DNA of 64,000 nt from Malus domestica (lineage: Eukaryota; Streptophyta; Magnoliopsida; Rosales; Rosaceae): assembly GCF_042453785.1 (NCBI RefSeq), contig NC_091669.1, positions 13,995,001-14,059,000 on the forward strand. Direction: 5' to 3'. Every line of letters starts with the position of its first letter. Position 1 is the first letter of the stretch. The notes beneath the pieces were generated by a model. That model saw only the letters and a program-made list of their open reading frames with translations, searched no databases and was not told the origin of the DNA. Both the position numbers and the translations under genes were made by a program. Of this stretch, positions 24,149 through 35,127 are shown piece after piece.

Positions 24149-24522
24149 GATCTCCTCACTGAGGATCCGGAGGATCAATTAATACCAACTATTTATCAAA
24201 GATCGTGCGGCTACAATTGAATGCTTTTTATATTTTCAAAAGTAAAGTAACCTCATTTTACGTGAAAAATATATATAAAAAAAAATTGTGGCCACACGAA
24301 CTTTGAAGAACTGTTATTATTAATTGATCCCTAGTGATCTCCTCACTGAGGATCCGGGGGATCAATTAATACCAACTATTTATCAAAGATCGTGCGGCTA
24401 CAATTGAATGTTTTTTATATTTTCAAAAGTAAAGTAACCTCATTTTACGTGAAAAATATATATAAAAAAAAATTGTGGCCACACGAACTTTGAAGAACTG
24501 TTATTATTAATTGATCCCTAGT
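24149..24522. repeat. 187-bp tandem duplication of a MITE-like unit
   Basis: Two head-to-tail copies (24149-24335 and about 24336-24522) differ at only a few bases. Each runs from GATCTCCTCACTGAGGATCC to TTAATTGATCCCTAGTGA, and its ends are imperfect inverted repeats around GGATCAATTAAT / ATTAATTGATCC. The shape suggests a small MITE duplicated in tandem. Confidence 0.85.
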
Positions 24523-25305
24523 GAGGGGACCAGAGATTAGCACTTTACCAAAGTCTCGAACATCAAACTCTACCTTATGACAAATGTAGAATGAACAAGC
24601 ATTGCCTCAAAAGACAACCAAAAGGATTTTGTATACATACTCCAAACTCCCAAAATCATTCCTCCCGTCAAGATCTTCAAATATCAAATTTCGCCGACGA
24701 TAAGAAAAACTCCATTTGTTTTTAGTTTACCATATGAAGATCAATCAAATTAGAAATTATTTAACCGCTTGATTAATGTCAAAATTTATGTGTTTAATTA
24801 AATAACATGATTCGTTTATTTATTAATAATTGCTAAATAATTTTGAATTAAGTTGATTTTAAGCATAATTGATTTATAAATTGTGACTTAGAAAACAATT
24901 CAAATCATCAGGTAACATTGCTATCATTCGTATAAGAAAAAATCAAAATAAAAAGACAAAAGCCAGTAGTTTGTAGACAAGATCCAAGAGCTTATCAAAG
25001 AGTACAAAAAAGGTGCCAGCTTTGCATGGTTTTGAACTCTGCTTTTATAAGCGTCAGCCATGCATAGCCCAAGAAGGTCCAGACTGAGACACTTCAATCC
25101 CACGGCTGTGTGTGTATGGAACCAACTACTTACTCTTCAGTCAGCTTATATATCATATTGTTTCCACAATTTCGAGAGATATTTCAGTGTGATCGAAATA
25201 CAAAATAATACATTAATGATCATGCATTTTATGTTCCGATTACATTGAAAAATCTCTACACATTAGATCCAACACTGTCCCAGTTCCAGTACCACTGCCT
25301 TATCA
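24523..25305. other. Intergenic DNA, nothing recognised
   Basis: AT-rich with no coding character. Confidence 0.4.
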
Positions 25306-25313
25306 CTAATAAC

Positions 25314-25982
25314 CTACGATGCACAGACACGGCACATCGGCCGCGTATCGCGTGTCGGATACGCAAATGGACACGATACGCCTCTGATACGGTCGGATAC
25401 GCGTTGGATACGTATCTGGATCAACGGATACGGCGTTTGATAGATGGATACGGGTATCCGACGGTTTAGATACGGGTATCCGACTGTCTGGATACGGATG
25501 AAGGACACCTCGCGAAGAAGATGACGCCGTCGCACGGAGACGACCCGATCTGGTGGAAGGACACCTCGCGAAGAAGATGACGCCGTCGCACGGAGACGAC
25601 CCGATCTGGTGGAGGAGGCTTCGGGAAGAAGATGACTGCTAGGTTGACATGTCGTTTGTTAGTTTCTGTAGAAAAAAACGACACCATAGTTTTTTTTTTT
25701 TTTTTGTTAGGGTTTAAATGAGACTAAAGCCCAAAACTACATAGCCCACCGAATTTACACCACTACCATCCTGTTTTTTTTTTTAAGAGTTTGAATAATA
25801 TAAATTAGATTTTGAGTAATTAATTTTTTTATTGTTATTTAAAATATATTTTTTAAATATATATTTATTATATAAATTGCCGTATCCATGCCGTATCGTG
25901 TCTTAGTTTTTAGAAATTTGACGTATCCCCGTGTCGTATCGTGTCGTATCCTCGTGTCCGTGTCCGTGTCCATGCATCATAG
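25314..25982. mobile_element. Non-autonomous hAT-like transposon with 8-bp target duplication
   Basis: The ends CTACGATGCA and (reversed) CTATGATGCA are inverted repeats flanked by the exact 8-bp duplication CTAATAAC (25306-25313 and 25983-25990), which fits hAT elements. Both subterminal regions are filled with short repeats of the GGATACG/CGTATC and GACACG/CGTGTC type, likely transposase binding sites. The centre holds a 56-bp tandem duplication (25501-25556 and 25557-25612). No transposase is encoded. Confidence 0.85.
25501..25612. repeat. 56-bp tandem duplication inside the hAT-like element
   Basis: Two identical copies of a GC-rich unit starting AAGGACACCTCGCGAAGAAG. The GC content contrasts with the AT-rich flanks, so this core may derive from captured genic DNA; no protein match was recognised. 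Confidence 0.85.
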
Positions 25983-25990
25983 CTAATAAC

Positions 25991-26403
25991 ATATAATAAC
26001 CACCCTTTTAGCTTCCCAAAACACCATTAATATTATTATTAATATTAAAATCACGTGCCCCATCACCTCACCAACATTGCCAATTACAAATACATCACCA
26101 ATTCATCATCCTTTCACACCAAAATCTGCAGCGTGCATCAGTCAAAGTTTGAGCACATGATCCCACTGATATCAGATCCCAATTGAGATTTTTTTTTCTC
26201 TTCTTACACTCATTTTAAATCATATTCAGTATTTCCGTATTGTTTATTCAATCTAATAATCAGAAATAAAGAAAGATGCGTGAGAGTTCTTTTGTTTTTC
26301 AAAACAAAATTTGGTATAAATCAAACATTTGTCATCCCATCTAACGATAAGCTTCTTCAACGTACCCATCTTCACTTCACTCACTCTAAAAGCTATCAAA
26401 AAT
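25991..26403 (+). promoter_or_regulatory. Upstream region of the secreted-peptide gene
   Basis: The block AGCACATGATCCCACTGATATCAGATCC at about 26152-26180 recurs in diverged form upstream of the dead paralogue (about 28240-28267), so the promoter region was duplicated along with the gene. A third weaker match lies at about 27440-27475. No TATA box is confidently assigned. Confidence 0.45.
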
Positions 26404-26772
26404 ATGAAGAGGTGGTCTAGAATTCAGGCTGCTTTGGCTCTTGCAATTTCCATGATATTTTCAACATGGCCTAATATTGCAACAGCAGAAGCACGTCCGT
26501 TGGCTTCTGCTTCTGCTTCTGCAGCAGCATCTAAAGCAGCATTTTCAACTTTATCACAGGTTCTTAAAGATTTTGAGGCAGACAAGAAGAACCCAAATAA
26601 GCAAATAGGCTCAAGCTTTAGAAGGATTCCTCCAAGCACTTCAAATCCCACCCAGAACAGGTAAAGTAAAACTACTTTCTACTGCTTTCAGCTTTTTTAT
26701 CTCTCTCTCTCTCTCTCTCTCTCTCTGACCTCAATTGCCATGTTTTTGTTTGCCAGGTATAATCCACCATGA
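26404..26772 (+). CDS. Putative secreted signalling-peptide precursor (IDA/CLE-like C-terminus)
   Basis: Exon 1 (26404-26660) and exon 2 (26757-26772) are joined by a GT-AG intron with a CT-rich tract, giving 90 residues. The N-terminus MKRWSRIQAALALAISM is a good signal peptide, with likely cleavage near ATAEA (about residue 30). A variable Ala/Ser-rich and charged middle follows. The C-terminus RRIPPSTSNPTQNRYNPP looks like a mature small peptide. The IPPS...N spacing resembles IDA/IDL peptides (IPPSAPSxRHN) and, less well, CLE motifs (RxxPxGPNPxHNR). The last residues come from a tiny second exon; skipping the splice would end the protein at NR. The layout (signal peptide, variable region, conserved C-terminal peptide) is that of a plant peptide hormone precursor, but the family is not settled. 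The start was chosen so the signal peptide is at the N-terminus; an upstream in-frame stretch is not needed. Confidence 0.7.
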
Positions 26773-28298
26773 GATTGTTGAAAGAGGTTCATTTATTTTT
26801 AGACGACTTGTAATGCGCAAGTACAATTTTGCTACCTGAGGTTTTGTTACCTCTAATTTTGGCTGTAGATTTCTAGTCTTCTTTTAATGTATATATAGGA
26901 TGAGATCTTTACATCTATTGATGCAAAAAGGGAGTATGTTTTCTCCTCAAACTTAATTAAGTTTGTATTAGGAGAGTAGACGGTCTGGTTTAGGTCGGTA
27001 CTAGCCTATGTGGTTAATCGAATCGATTATCTTGGCAATAATTTTAACGAGCGTTACTACGCATACTCACCTGTCTTATTTTCTCATAACATTATAATTT
27101 ATATTGACTTGAGTTTTGTTACCTATCCTTTAGTTATGAAGCCGGCGAAAAATATGACAGTTGCATTGGCATAGCAACATTCGTTTTTATTAATAATCCA
27201 AGCAAATTGGGGGAAATACACAGTATTGCTCATCTTCATCCAAATGAGTATCAGACTACCAGTACAGTAAGCTTCCCATCAGCTGTTCCATCTCCACGTT
27301 ATCACGTTGTGGATAGAAAGAAACCACTACCTAGTGACTCACTAACAACACTGTTATCACGTGCCTCATCACATGTGCCTTGTTGAAAGCATATCAAAGT
27401 TCTAGCCAAAAGTGCACAGCTCACGGTTTCTGTGACACAGAGTTTAGCACCTGATCCGTTTCTTACATCAGATCCAAATACTTTTCCTATTTTTCCAACA
27501 GGAATTTAGCCCTAAATCAACGGCTAGATAGTCATCGTAATCGTCAAGAGTTAACTTTTCTTTGTTTCTTTTGGGTGAGAACAAATGAATCAGAGATCTT
27601 GACTTTGTAACCAAGTCACTTGATGAGTGAGAGAGAGATAAAGAGTGCACGGAGGATACCACGGATTCTCTCCAGGTCTAAACTTCTAACTGCTCTTGCA
27701 CTGTCATGACACTATCAACCGGCCCTAAAAGATTTACATGCAACTACAAAGACAACAAATCTACTATGCTCGGTGTATAAGATGTATTGGAGTTCTTAGC
27801 CATTACATTTTGGCAGCAAACAGCTGCTATAACTATTCTTCAACACCTCTTGACGAAAATGTGAAGTTTAGTCGATCAGTATTATATTTTTGTAGTGCCA
27901 CTAACAGTTTCTTATAATTTATTCAATCATATGTCCATCAACGAGTGACCGGCCCAAAAGCCTCCGACTCCCTTCCGATTTTGAGCAAGTGGCATTGGGC
28001 AGGAAACACGAAATCTCAAGTGCATAATAGAAATACCACAAGATCCATGAGCTTTTAGAAAGACAAAGATTGAAAGCTTTTGAGTGGTTTTTTCAATGAG
28101 CTTAACACATGGCCAGCTATGCGTAGGTAAGATCCAACACTTCCTAGTCACTAATACGTAATTAACACTATGATTAACAAACAGATTAAGCACATGTGCA
28201 GGTCACTGTTGCTACTTGCATCACGTAAAATATATAGTTTAGCACATGATCCCCCTGTTATCATATCCATATTGTTTGCAGCTGGTACTTAGGTATAA
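26773..28298. other. Spacer between the peptide gene and its dead paralogue
   Basis: No intact gene seen. The segment about 27435-27480 (TTTAGCACCTGATCCG, then CATCAGATCCAAATA) resembles the block upstream of both peptide loci and may be the trace of a third copy. Confidence 0.4.
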
Positions 28299-28570
28299 AT
28301 GAAGGCCTGGTGTAGAGCTCTGACTGCTCCGGCTCTAGCTTTCGCCGTGATACTATAAGCCCGGTCTAATGGAGCAGCTGCGGATACTCATTCCCTGAGT
28401 TCCGTTGCATCAGTCACGGCTTCATCTTCACAAGCTCCCAGAGATTTGTAGGCAACCATAAAGACACTATAAAGCAGGCTGGCTCGTCCTTACTATGGGA
28501 TCAGTACCGGAAACCGCCAATTCATGGCGATTCATAAGATAGCCAAGAGAGGAAGCGCAGAACCTAAATA
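28299..28570 (+). pseudogene. Decayed paralogue of the secreted-peptide gene
   Basis: Starts ATGAAGGCCTGGTGTAGAGC, which translates MKAWCRALTAPALAFAVIL and parallels the signal peptide of the gene at 26404. Three in-frame stops follow (after AFAVIL, after QAPRDL and after ATIKTL). Nucleotide similarity is clear further on: CAAGCTCCCAGAGATTTGTA aligns with CAGGTTCTTAAAGATTTTGA, and AAGCAGGCTGGCTCGTCCTT aligns with AAGCAAATAGGCTCAAGCTT. The upstream block is shared too. The part encoding the mature peptide is no longer recognisable. Confidence 0.7.
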
Positions 28571-28597
28571 AACAGAACCCAACAGTCTAGTTTCCAT

Positions 28598-28645
28598 TGG
28601 GAAGCGGGATACGTAGCTTTCGTTAGAGCTATATCCCGCTTCCCA
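28598..28645. repeat. Short perfect inverted repeat (stem-loop)
   Basis: TGGGAAGCGGGATA at 28598-28611 pairs perfectly with TATCCCGCTTCCCA at 28632-28645, with further TAGCT/AGCTA pairing inside. It lies just after the dead peptide paralogue. No known microRNA is recognised. Confidence 0.75.
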
Positions 28646-29056
28646 TGCTGCAACTGCAGGTGGTACAATTTTTAATGCAATTACAACTTTGATATCTAAG
28701 GTTCTCAACTCGGGCTATTGGAATAAAATTACTCAAAGTTTTCTCGGATGTATATACAGAACAATGCCATTCTGTTACAACTTTGACAACCTCAACTTGA
28801 ACAACAGGAAATAGAACAAAACAAAACTCAAAATTTTGCTCTCATACATGCAACTCTCCGATTCAGTTATAACCTATGCTCCGGTTCAAACATCACAAGA
28901 CTAAGCGCAAAATAAAAATCTACTTACCGTAGAAAATTTCCTCTCCTTCGAAGATTTTTCCAGGGTAGTATTTCTCTGCATCTCCAATTGGGTTACATCC
29001 TCTGCAGCGCTGAACAAAAGTTACAAAACACAAAGAGAAGCAGATGATCCACTATA
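28646..29056. other. 3' flank of the Pumilio gene
   Basis: Likely contains the 3' UTR of the minus-strand gene ending at 29057. A possible 3' UTR intron (GC/GT-AG signals near 28927 and 29010) cannot be confirmed. Confidence 0.35.
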
Positions 29057-32000
29057 TCATGCTTTAGACTTCTTGGAGGATTTTGACTCAACATCCTCTC
29101 TGTGCCGTTTCTTCTCTTTCTTGGCAGTGGATTGGGATGCTCCCTCATCTGTGACTATTTTCTTCGACTTGTTTTTCTTTCCTTTAGAAACATTCTCGGC
29201 TGCTGAAAACTTTCCAAACTTCTTGCTGTTCCGTTCTGTTTTCTTTGGTTTGTGTTTGATGCCTGATGTACTCAGAAATGGTGCAGGAGATTCCTGGAGA
29301 TGTGCAATCTCTTCACTCATTTGCTTTACTTTATTTGGTCGCGATGTGTTCTTAAAATCGTCTGAAAGAAAGCTGCCGCTCTTTGACGGCTTGGTCTCAC
29401 TAGAGCCAAATGTAGAAATAAATTCATTGACAGTTGATTGTTTCGATTCTTGCCTGGACCTCCACTGATCAGGTCTAGCAGCAAATCTGTCCATTACAAA
29501 AGGGTTAACTACATATACAGCAAAAATTCAACCCCAAACAAATAATGCTACAACATTGTATGCCAAACGACAAACAATTAGCGTTTCCAATTATGTGTGT
29601 GGGGAATTGTGGGGCAGAAGGTACCCAGCACGTGGTAATTACTTGAATTATTTCAGATACAAGTGCAAGCTTTCCTTAACAGAGAGAAGGGATTTGACAC
29701 ACATCTTGACTAACATCGAAGCGCATTCAAAACTTGATATTCTGAAATAGAACATGACAAATAGCTTACCCATCAACATCTAGTTTCCGCATGAGATGAG
29801 GGCCATGCTTCTTGTTCCAAAGCTCATTTTGCACAGCTACCAACTCAGTTACTATGGCCTCTCTCAGTGAGATGTTACCCACAGTAAAACACTTTTCAAC
29901 AGTAAAAGAGCCTGATGATTGCAATGAAAGCTCTCCAAAATGTCCACGAAGCCTTCAAAGTATGCAACAGAAGATCAAATTGAATCAAGCTTAATTGCTT
30001 GGAACCATAAGACAAATATAGGGGCATCATGATACATACATACACAAACTATGTAAGCAAGCAATCTATAAATTAAGTTATATGGCATACTTCATGATTA
30101 ACCGGCGCTTCAGTTTTGCAGAAGCATCAGAACTTAGAAAAGCTTCAATAACATGAGCACCTTTGGAATCTTTAGCAATTTCAAGTATGTTATCAGCATT
30201 GAGGCACGTAATGCTTGTAATAAAAGGATGTATGAATTCCTGCATGGTGAAATGCATTAGACAATAGATCAGTGTAAACAAATACGAGATTTCAATGCAA
30301 GAACAGTGGCATCTATCATAATTGCACAAAAGCAGCGATGATTTTCTATCATATATGTATACGAGGACCAAGGTCCGTAGATATTCATTTATGGAGACTG
30401 AATTTTACAGACAAAGCAGCGATAATTTTCTTTGAAACAATAATGGAGAGAGTGAAAGCGCAACAATGGAAATGCTGTAACTCTTTATTTCAAAAATCTT
30501 AAAATGGGCATCACAATATGCTAAAAGTATACCGGTCAACTTATGACTACTAACTATATATGGAAGCAGCCAATACTATAGTTGGGAGCTCTGATTTGAG
30601 TAAAACTATGAGAAAGGTTACATACATTTTGAAATTGAAAAACTCTTTGGAGAATCAAAGAACCCATGACATGCATTCTACCACCGGCTGGCCAATTCCA
30701 GTTGGACTTATCTTCACAGTAGAAGTAGCTGTCAATAAACAGTAATCGGGGAACAATGCATGTAGAGTCTTCATTGCTTGAATGTACCGCAGTAGCAAGG
30801 GCCTCACAACACTGTCAAACGAGTAATGGAAACATAGCTATATGATTAGAATGAATATCTGGACTCACAACCAGAACAAAAGTCTTGTACACAAATAAAT
30901 ACCATACACTATCCATCTACTTTATTCATCAGTAACATTGTAATTGAACTGATTGGCCGGAGAAAACACTATATAATTTGGCAAAGGGGTGTGCTATCCA
31001 CACACCCCTGTTTACTTCTCACACACACCTAGTTAATTTTTGTACTTTGATCTTCAATTCATCCGATCCTATGACCGAAAATTAAAAGGGTATGAAAAGT
31101 AAAAAAGGTGTGTGGATAGCACATCCCTTTGGCAAAATATTTCGAATTCCAAATACATAAAACACTAAGGTGGAAATAAAGAAATCATGTAAAATAAGAA
31201 TAACACAAATTCGTTATCAACCTTATGCTCATAAGTATGCAGCCTTTGACTTGCAGCAATCAGCGAAGCAATAACTCCTGATTTTCCCGTTTTGAGCAGA
31301 TCCTTAAATTTCGAACCAAGTTCCTCCCAAATCAACTCCATCTAATGGGCAAATTGACAATAAGGTGTTATGACAGAATGAAGAGTTTTACAAGAAGATA
31401 TTAGACATGTATTTTTGTGAAACAAATATGCCAAAGTAGCTAAAATAGTAAACAAATTGTGGGAAAAGTAAATGGAAGAGACTAATTTAAAGTAACAGAA
31501 ATGCTAATACTAGAATAACAGGAGAGGGGAGAAGCGTGATAAGGAGTAAACAAGTCAAAATGCAGCATTGCCACAAAACATACTTGATCTTTATGCCGTG
31601 CTTGAGAAATTAAGGCTTGAATAACAAAGTTCCCACAATGATGAGATGAAAGCTCAAATAATGAGTTTCTAAAAACTTTTGTGAACATTTCATTGTACAA
31701 GACTTCGGGAGCCACTCCCAAAACAACCTGCAGTATTCACAAAATATAATTAAATTAAATAAACCAAAGCTACAAGGAGAAAAACATAGCAGAAGATAAA
31801 TAGATTCGAATGTGAAAGCTACTGTGAAAATTTTATTTTAATCCTAGAGTGCCTACAGGGAGTAGAAATGTAACTGTTGGACTGCCATCCGACTAAACAT
31901 ATGTGCTTAAAGAAGTTATCATTATAGAAAAGGGTACAAAATTCAAGATAGTACAACCATAAAAACTTGGTCGCAGTAGACGATTAATAGATGAACATCA

Positions 32001-34253
32001 CAACTTATCCTTCTGTAAAGTTTTGTGCAGGCATAAGTGTTATTGGTGCAAACATTATGAATAGACCGTTTAAAGGTCGTACCCAGTGCACAAGGCTCCC
32101 GCTTTACGCAAGGTCTGGGAGAGGTGAATGTCGTACCCAGTGCAAACATTATGAATAGACCGTTTACCTCAATTAAATGGCTAAATGCTGTTTCTTTCAT
32201 GAGATGTAAAATGCCTCTCACTTTAGTCGTTTGGATGGATTTTCCTTCTAAAATATCATCCCTAGTACATCCAATAAGAATGGGAATCAATTGCAACAGC
32301 TTTTCTTCATCTCCTGCTAACAACTGCAAAGCTGTCTGCCAAGCAAAAAATAAAAGTTCTAGCACAATTCAAGATTGATTCAAATCTTGAACATTATAAA
32401 GCGGTAAAAGGACAGATTGTCAAGGATTGGATTAGAAAAAAAAAAATTCCTGCGTAAAATCCTAGGCACACAAAGGGTCAAACTTTAGATCATACAGAAG
32501 TAATATAAGACACAAATTTCATCCACGAAATAATTACCTTTCATCTGAAAAGAAAATCATGGCCACAAATGCTTAAGTAAAATAAAAAGTGCCCCTTCTC
32601 TTTTTATCATGAAATAGACTTCCATGTCTTAGAAGCTAACAAGTACCACAAATAGAGATTTGGACGCCAATTAAGAAAGATTTTGTAGGGAAACCCGAGT
32701 TCAACTAGAGTAGCGAACCTGGAAAGCTCAACTTCAACTAACGTCGAACCTCAAGGAGTCAGATGGGTCTTTATTGGGAGAGAGAGAGCGTAATCATGGT
32801 GCTCTCCAGAAGCCACAAAAAAGGCGTGAGGAGAAAGCACCTTAGAGGGAGTGACAGAATGACCCAATGTGTATTAATTCTCTAGCCTCAAACAAAATGA
32901 TAAGAAAGGGGAGGCCTTCGCATTCCTAATCCGGTTGACTTATGTAATTGTCAACAGTATACAATTAAAATGCTGTTAATATCTTGTTATTAACACTATA
33001 ATACCTCTAAGTTTAATTTGTTTTACTTTCACTTTTAAATATTCAGTAATTAAATAACTTAACAGTTATCAATTGACATCTAAAAAGAAAACTGACTCAA
33101 AAATAGTATGACAGTATATTAGAACATGCCTGCAGAACCAAACTGCTGTACTGATCAACTTGCAGGGTCTGAATGTTGTTTTGGATACACTTGAACATCC
33201 CTGAAACAAGAAAGTCAAATAAACGTGGGAATCCCTGTACAGAATGTGGTGTAATATCTGTGTCTGCTCGAGATGCCTTGAAGTTCAATTGCTCTGCAAC
33301 TGAAGAAGACTTTGTCCCGTGAAACTCAGAAGAATCTAATGGTACTCCTTTAAGAAGAGAAAGAAAACTTCGGAGAACATGAGATCCATAGCGATCGTAC
33401 ATCAGATCACCAGGATTCTTTGCAATCACCTGAAAATATACAAGATATATAAAGGGTATTAGGAAGAAAATTAAGAAATAAATAAATAAACATCACAATT
33501 TACATATGCCCGGAATATGTAAATTCATTTCAACTGTTTTAAAGTTTTTATGGTTTTAAAATGGTACAGATATAATAGGCAACAAACTACAACATGCTGA
33601 ACGTTTTGACCTAAAACAAATTGATACCTTGCATATTGCATTTACAGTGTCTTCAATAGCAGAATACGCCTCATTGTCCTCAAGATGCCTAGATAAAGAC
33701 TTGATGGCAGACTCAGCTACATGAGAACCAGATTGATCCATTGCAATAGAAGGGAAGTCCTTCGCACAGTTTCGAAGGAAACCACAAAGGCTGTCAACAT
33801 CACAGCCCTCAAGGAGTTTCTGCATAGTATGGCTTATGATATAATGGGTTGCCAGTTCCATTTCTCTCCCCTTAGCTTCCTCAAGGGCATTACCACATAC
33901 AACTGGTCGCTCCTCCATATCATCCCCATTACTCGCGAAAAGGTTATCAATTTCCTTGAAGTAATTCATGGTTTCGGGATCAACCTGTTTCCTACACAAC
34001 AAGTACTCAAAATCATTAAAATGCCAAACTACTCACAGATTAACCATCATTCTCAAAACCCTCAATAAGAGAAACTCGTCATGTATTACCTAACCAATGG
34101 TTTTTGTGTCTCCGAATCGCCTTGATGTTTCGAACCCCGCCAGGATCCCTTTTTCCCAACATTGGCATCAAGGGAGGAACTTTGTTTATTATGCTTTCTG
34201 CCCATATCCATTTTCTTTCTACTCCGTTTGTGTGACTTATCCTCTCCACCCAT
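29057..34253 (-). CDS. APUM23: Pumilio-repeat nucleolar RNA-binding protein, APUM23 (Nop9-like)
   Basis: Ten coding exons on the minus strand: 34253-34090, 33991-33628, 33429-33130, 32335-32168, 31727-31584, 31341-31222, 30811-30626, 30239-30091, 29952-29770 and 29486-29057. They join in frame to 735 residues, close to the length of Arabidopsis APUM23. Plant APUM23 works in the nucleolus in pre-rRNA processing by binding RNA with Puf repeats. The protein begins MGGEDKSHKRSRKK and has Lys-rich basic tails at both ends (nucleolar targeting). The body (about residues 90-600) holds degenerate Puf helices with signature blocks such as SGSHVAESA, YGSHVLRSF, CGNFVIQALI, SKGAHVIEAF and SGSFTVEKCF. 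Intron 3 appears to use a GC donor (33129-33128), the others GT-AG. Intron 4 carries a SINE-like insert beside its donor, and intron 6 carries a MITE. Identity is recognised from sequence memory, not searched. Confidence 0.94.
30986..31127. mobile_element. MULE-like MITE in an intron of the Pumilio gene
   Basis: 142 bp with inverted repeats GGGGTGTGCTATCCACACAC and (reversed) GGGATGTGCTATCCACACAC, flanked by the exact 9-bp direct repeat TTTGGCAAA (30977-30985 and 31128-31136). It lies between exons 6 and 7 of the Pumilio gene and does not touch splice signals. Confidence 0.85.
32046..32166. mobile_element. SINE-like fragment between 27-bp direct repeats
   Basis: The 27-bp sequence at 32046-32072 recurs exactly at 32140-32166 (core AACATTATGAATAGACCG). 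Between them is CGTACCCAGTGCACAAGGCT and CTTTACGCAAGGTCTGGGAG, a block I recall from plant SINE-like repeats. The right copy begins 1 bp from the exon 4 donor of the Pumilio gene, so the duplication includes the first intron bases but leaves the splice site intact. Confidence 0.6.
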
Positions 34254-35127
34254 TCTGCCTCCAATTCGTCTCAATGGCAATGCCTTCGAGTTTCGATCCC
34301 CAAAAGAAACCACAATTAAACCCCCACCAGACACACAAATTTCAACAGCTTCCTACTACAAAACAATTCGAATTAACAAATAAAAAACCCCCACCATGCT
34401 CAATATCCAAATTAAAAATGTCAAAACAATAACAAAATTGGCTAACTTTCTTCTACTAAGATGGTAGATAAAATTAAAATCTAGAAATTACGAAAATCTA
34501 GAATTTACGAAAAGAACACAAAGCTATTGAGTTCAAAAACCCAGAACACAAATTTTAAAATTAAATTTCTATGGAAAAAGGGATTAATGAAATTTACTTG
34601 CTTTTGTGGAGTTGCTGCTAGACTGCTATGCTACTGCTTGCTCTGTACACAGAACCTAACTGGAATTCGCACCAAAACAACCATAACGTGTTTGCTCTAA
34701 CGGCGGGGTTTCGGCCGTTTTAGCCTTTAGGGTTTAATAAGGGTTTAAACCAAGTTTCTTGACCCGGACCCGACGATTTTTCAAAGACCGCTTACGAAAT
34801 TGCGACACGTCGTTCATAGAAGGGTTTGGTCATAAACATTCAATTATTCTCACGGGCTGGACATCACAAAGATTATTGGGCCTAATGCAAAAGTACATAT
34901 TGAAGTTATTTATAAACACAACAGCACATATATAATATATATGTAGAGAATAAAAACATGTGAACTTTTTTGTATTCCAACTTAGTATTCAAGAACATGT
35001 GTCATAATATCACTTAGTACTACGGTCTAGTAGTATTTTTCTTCATTTGTAAGTTAAGATTTTAGGTTCGATTTTCGCTTAAGGTAAATTTGAACTACAT
35101 TATTCTTAGCCCACTGTGAGGCTTAGC
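34254..35127. other. 5' UTR/promoter of the Pumilio gene and intergenic DNA
   Basis: A 5' UTR intron is possible, with a donor near 34590-34600 on the minus strand, but it is not proven. GC-richer sequence at 34690-34800 is probably the promoter. No other gene seen. Confidence 0.4.
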
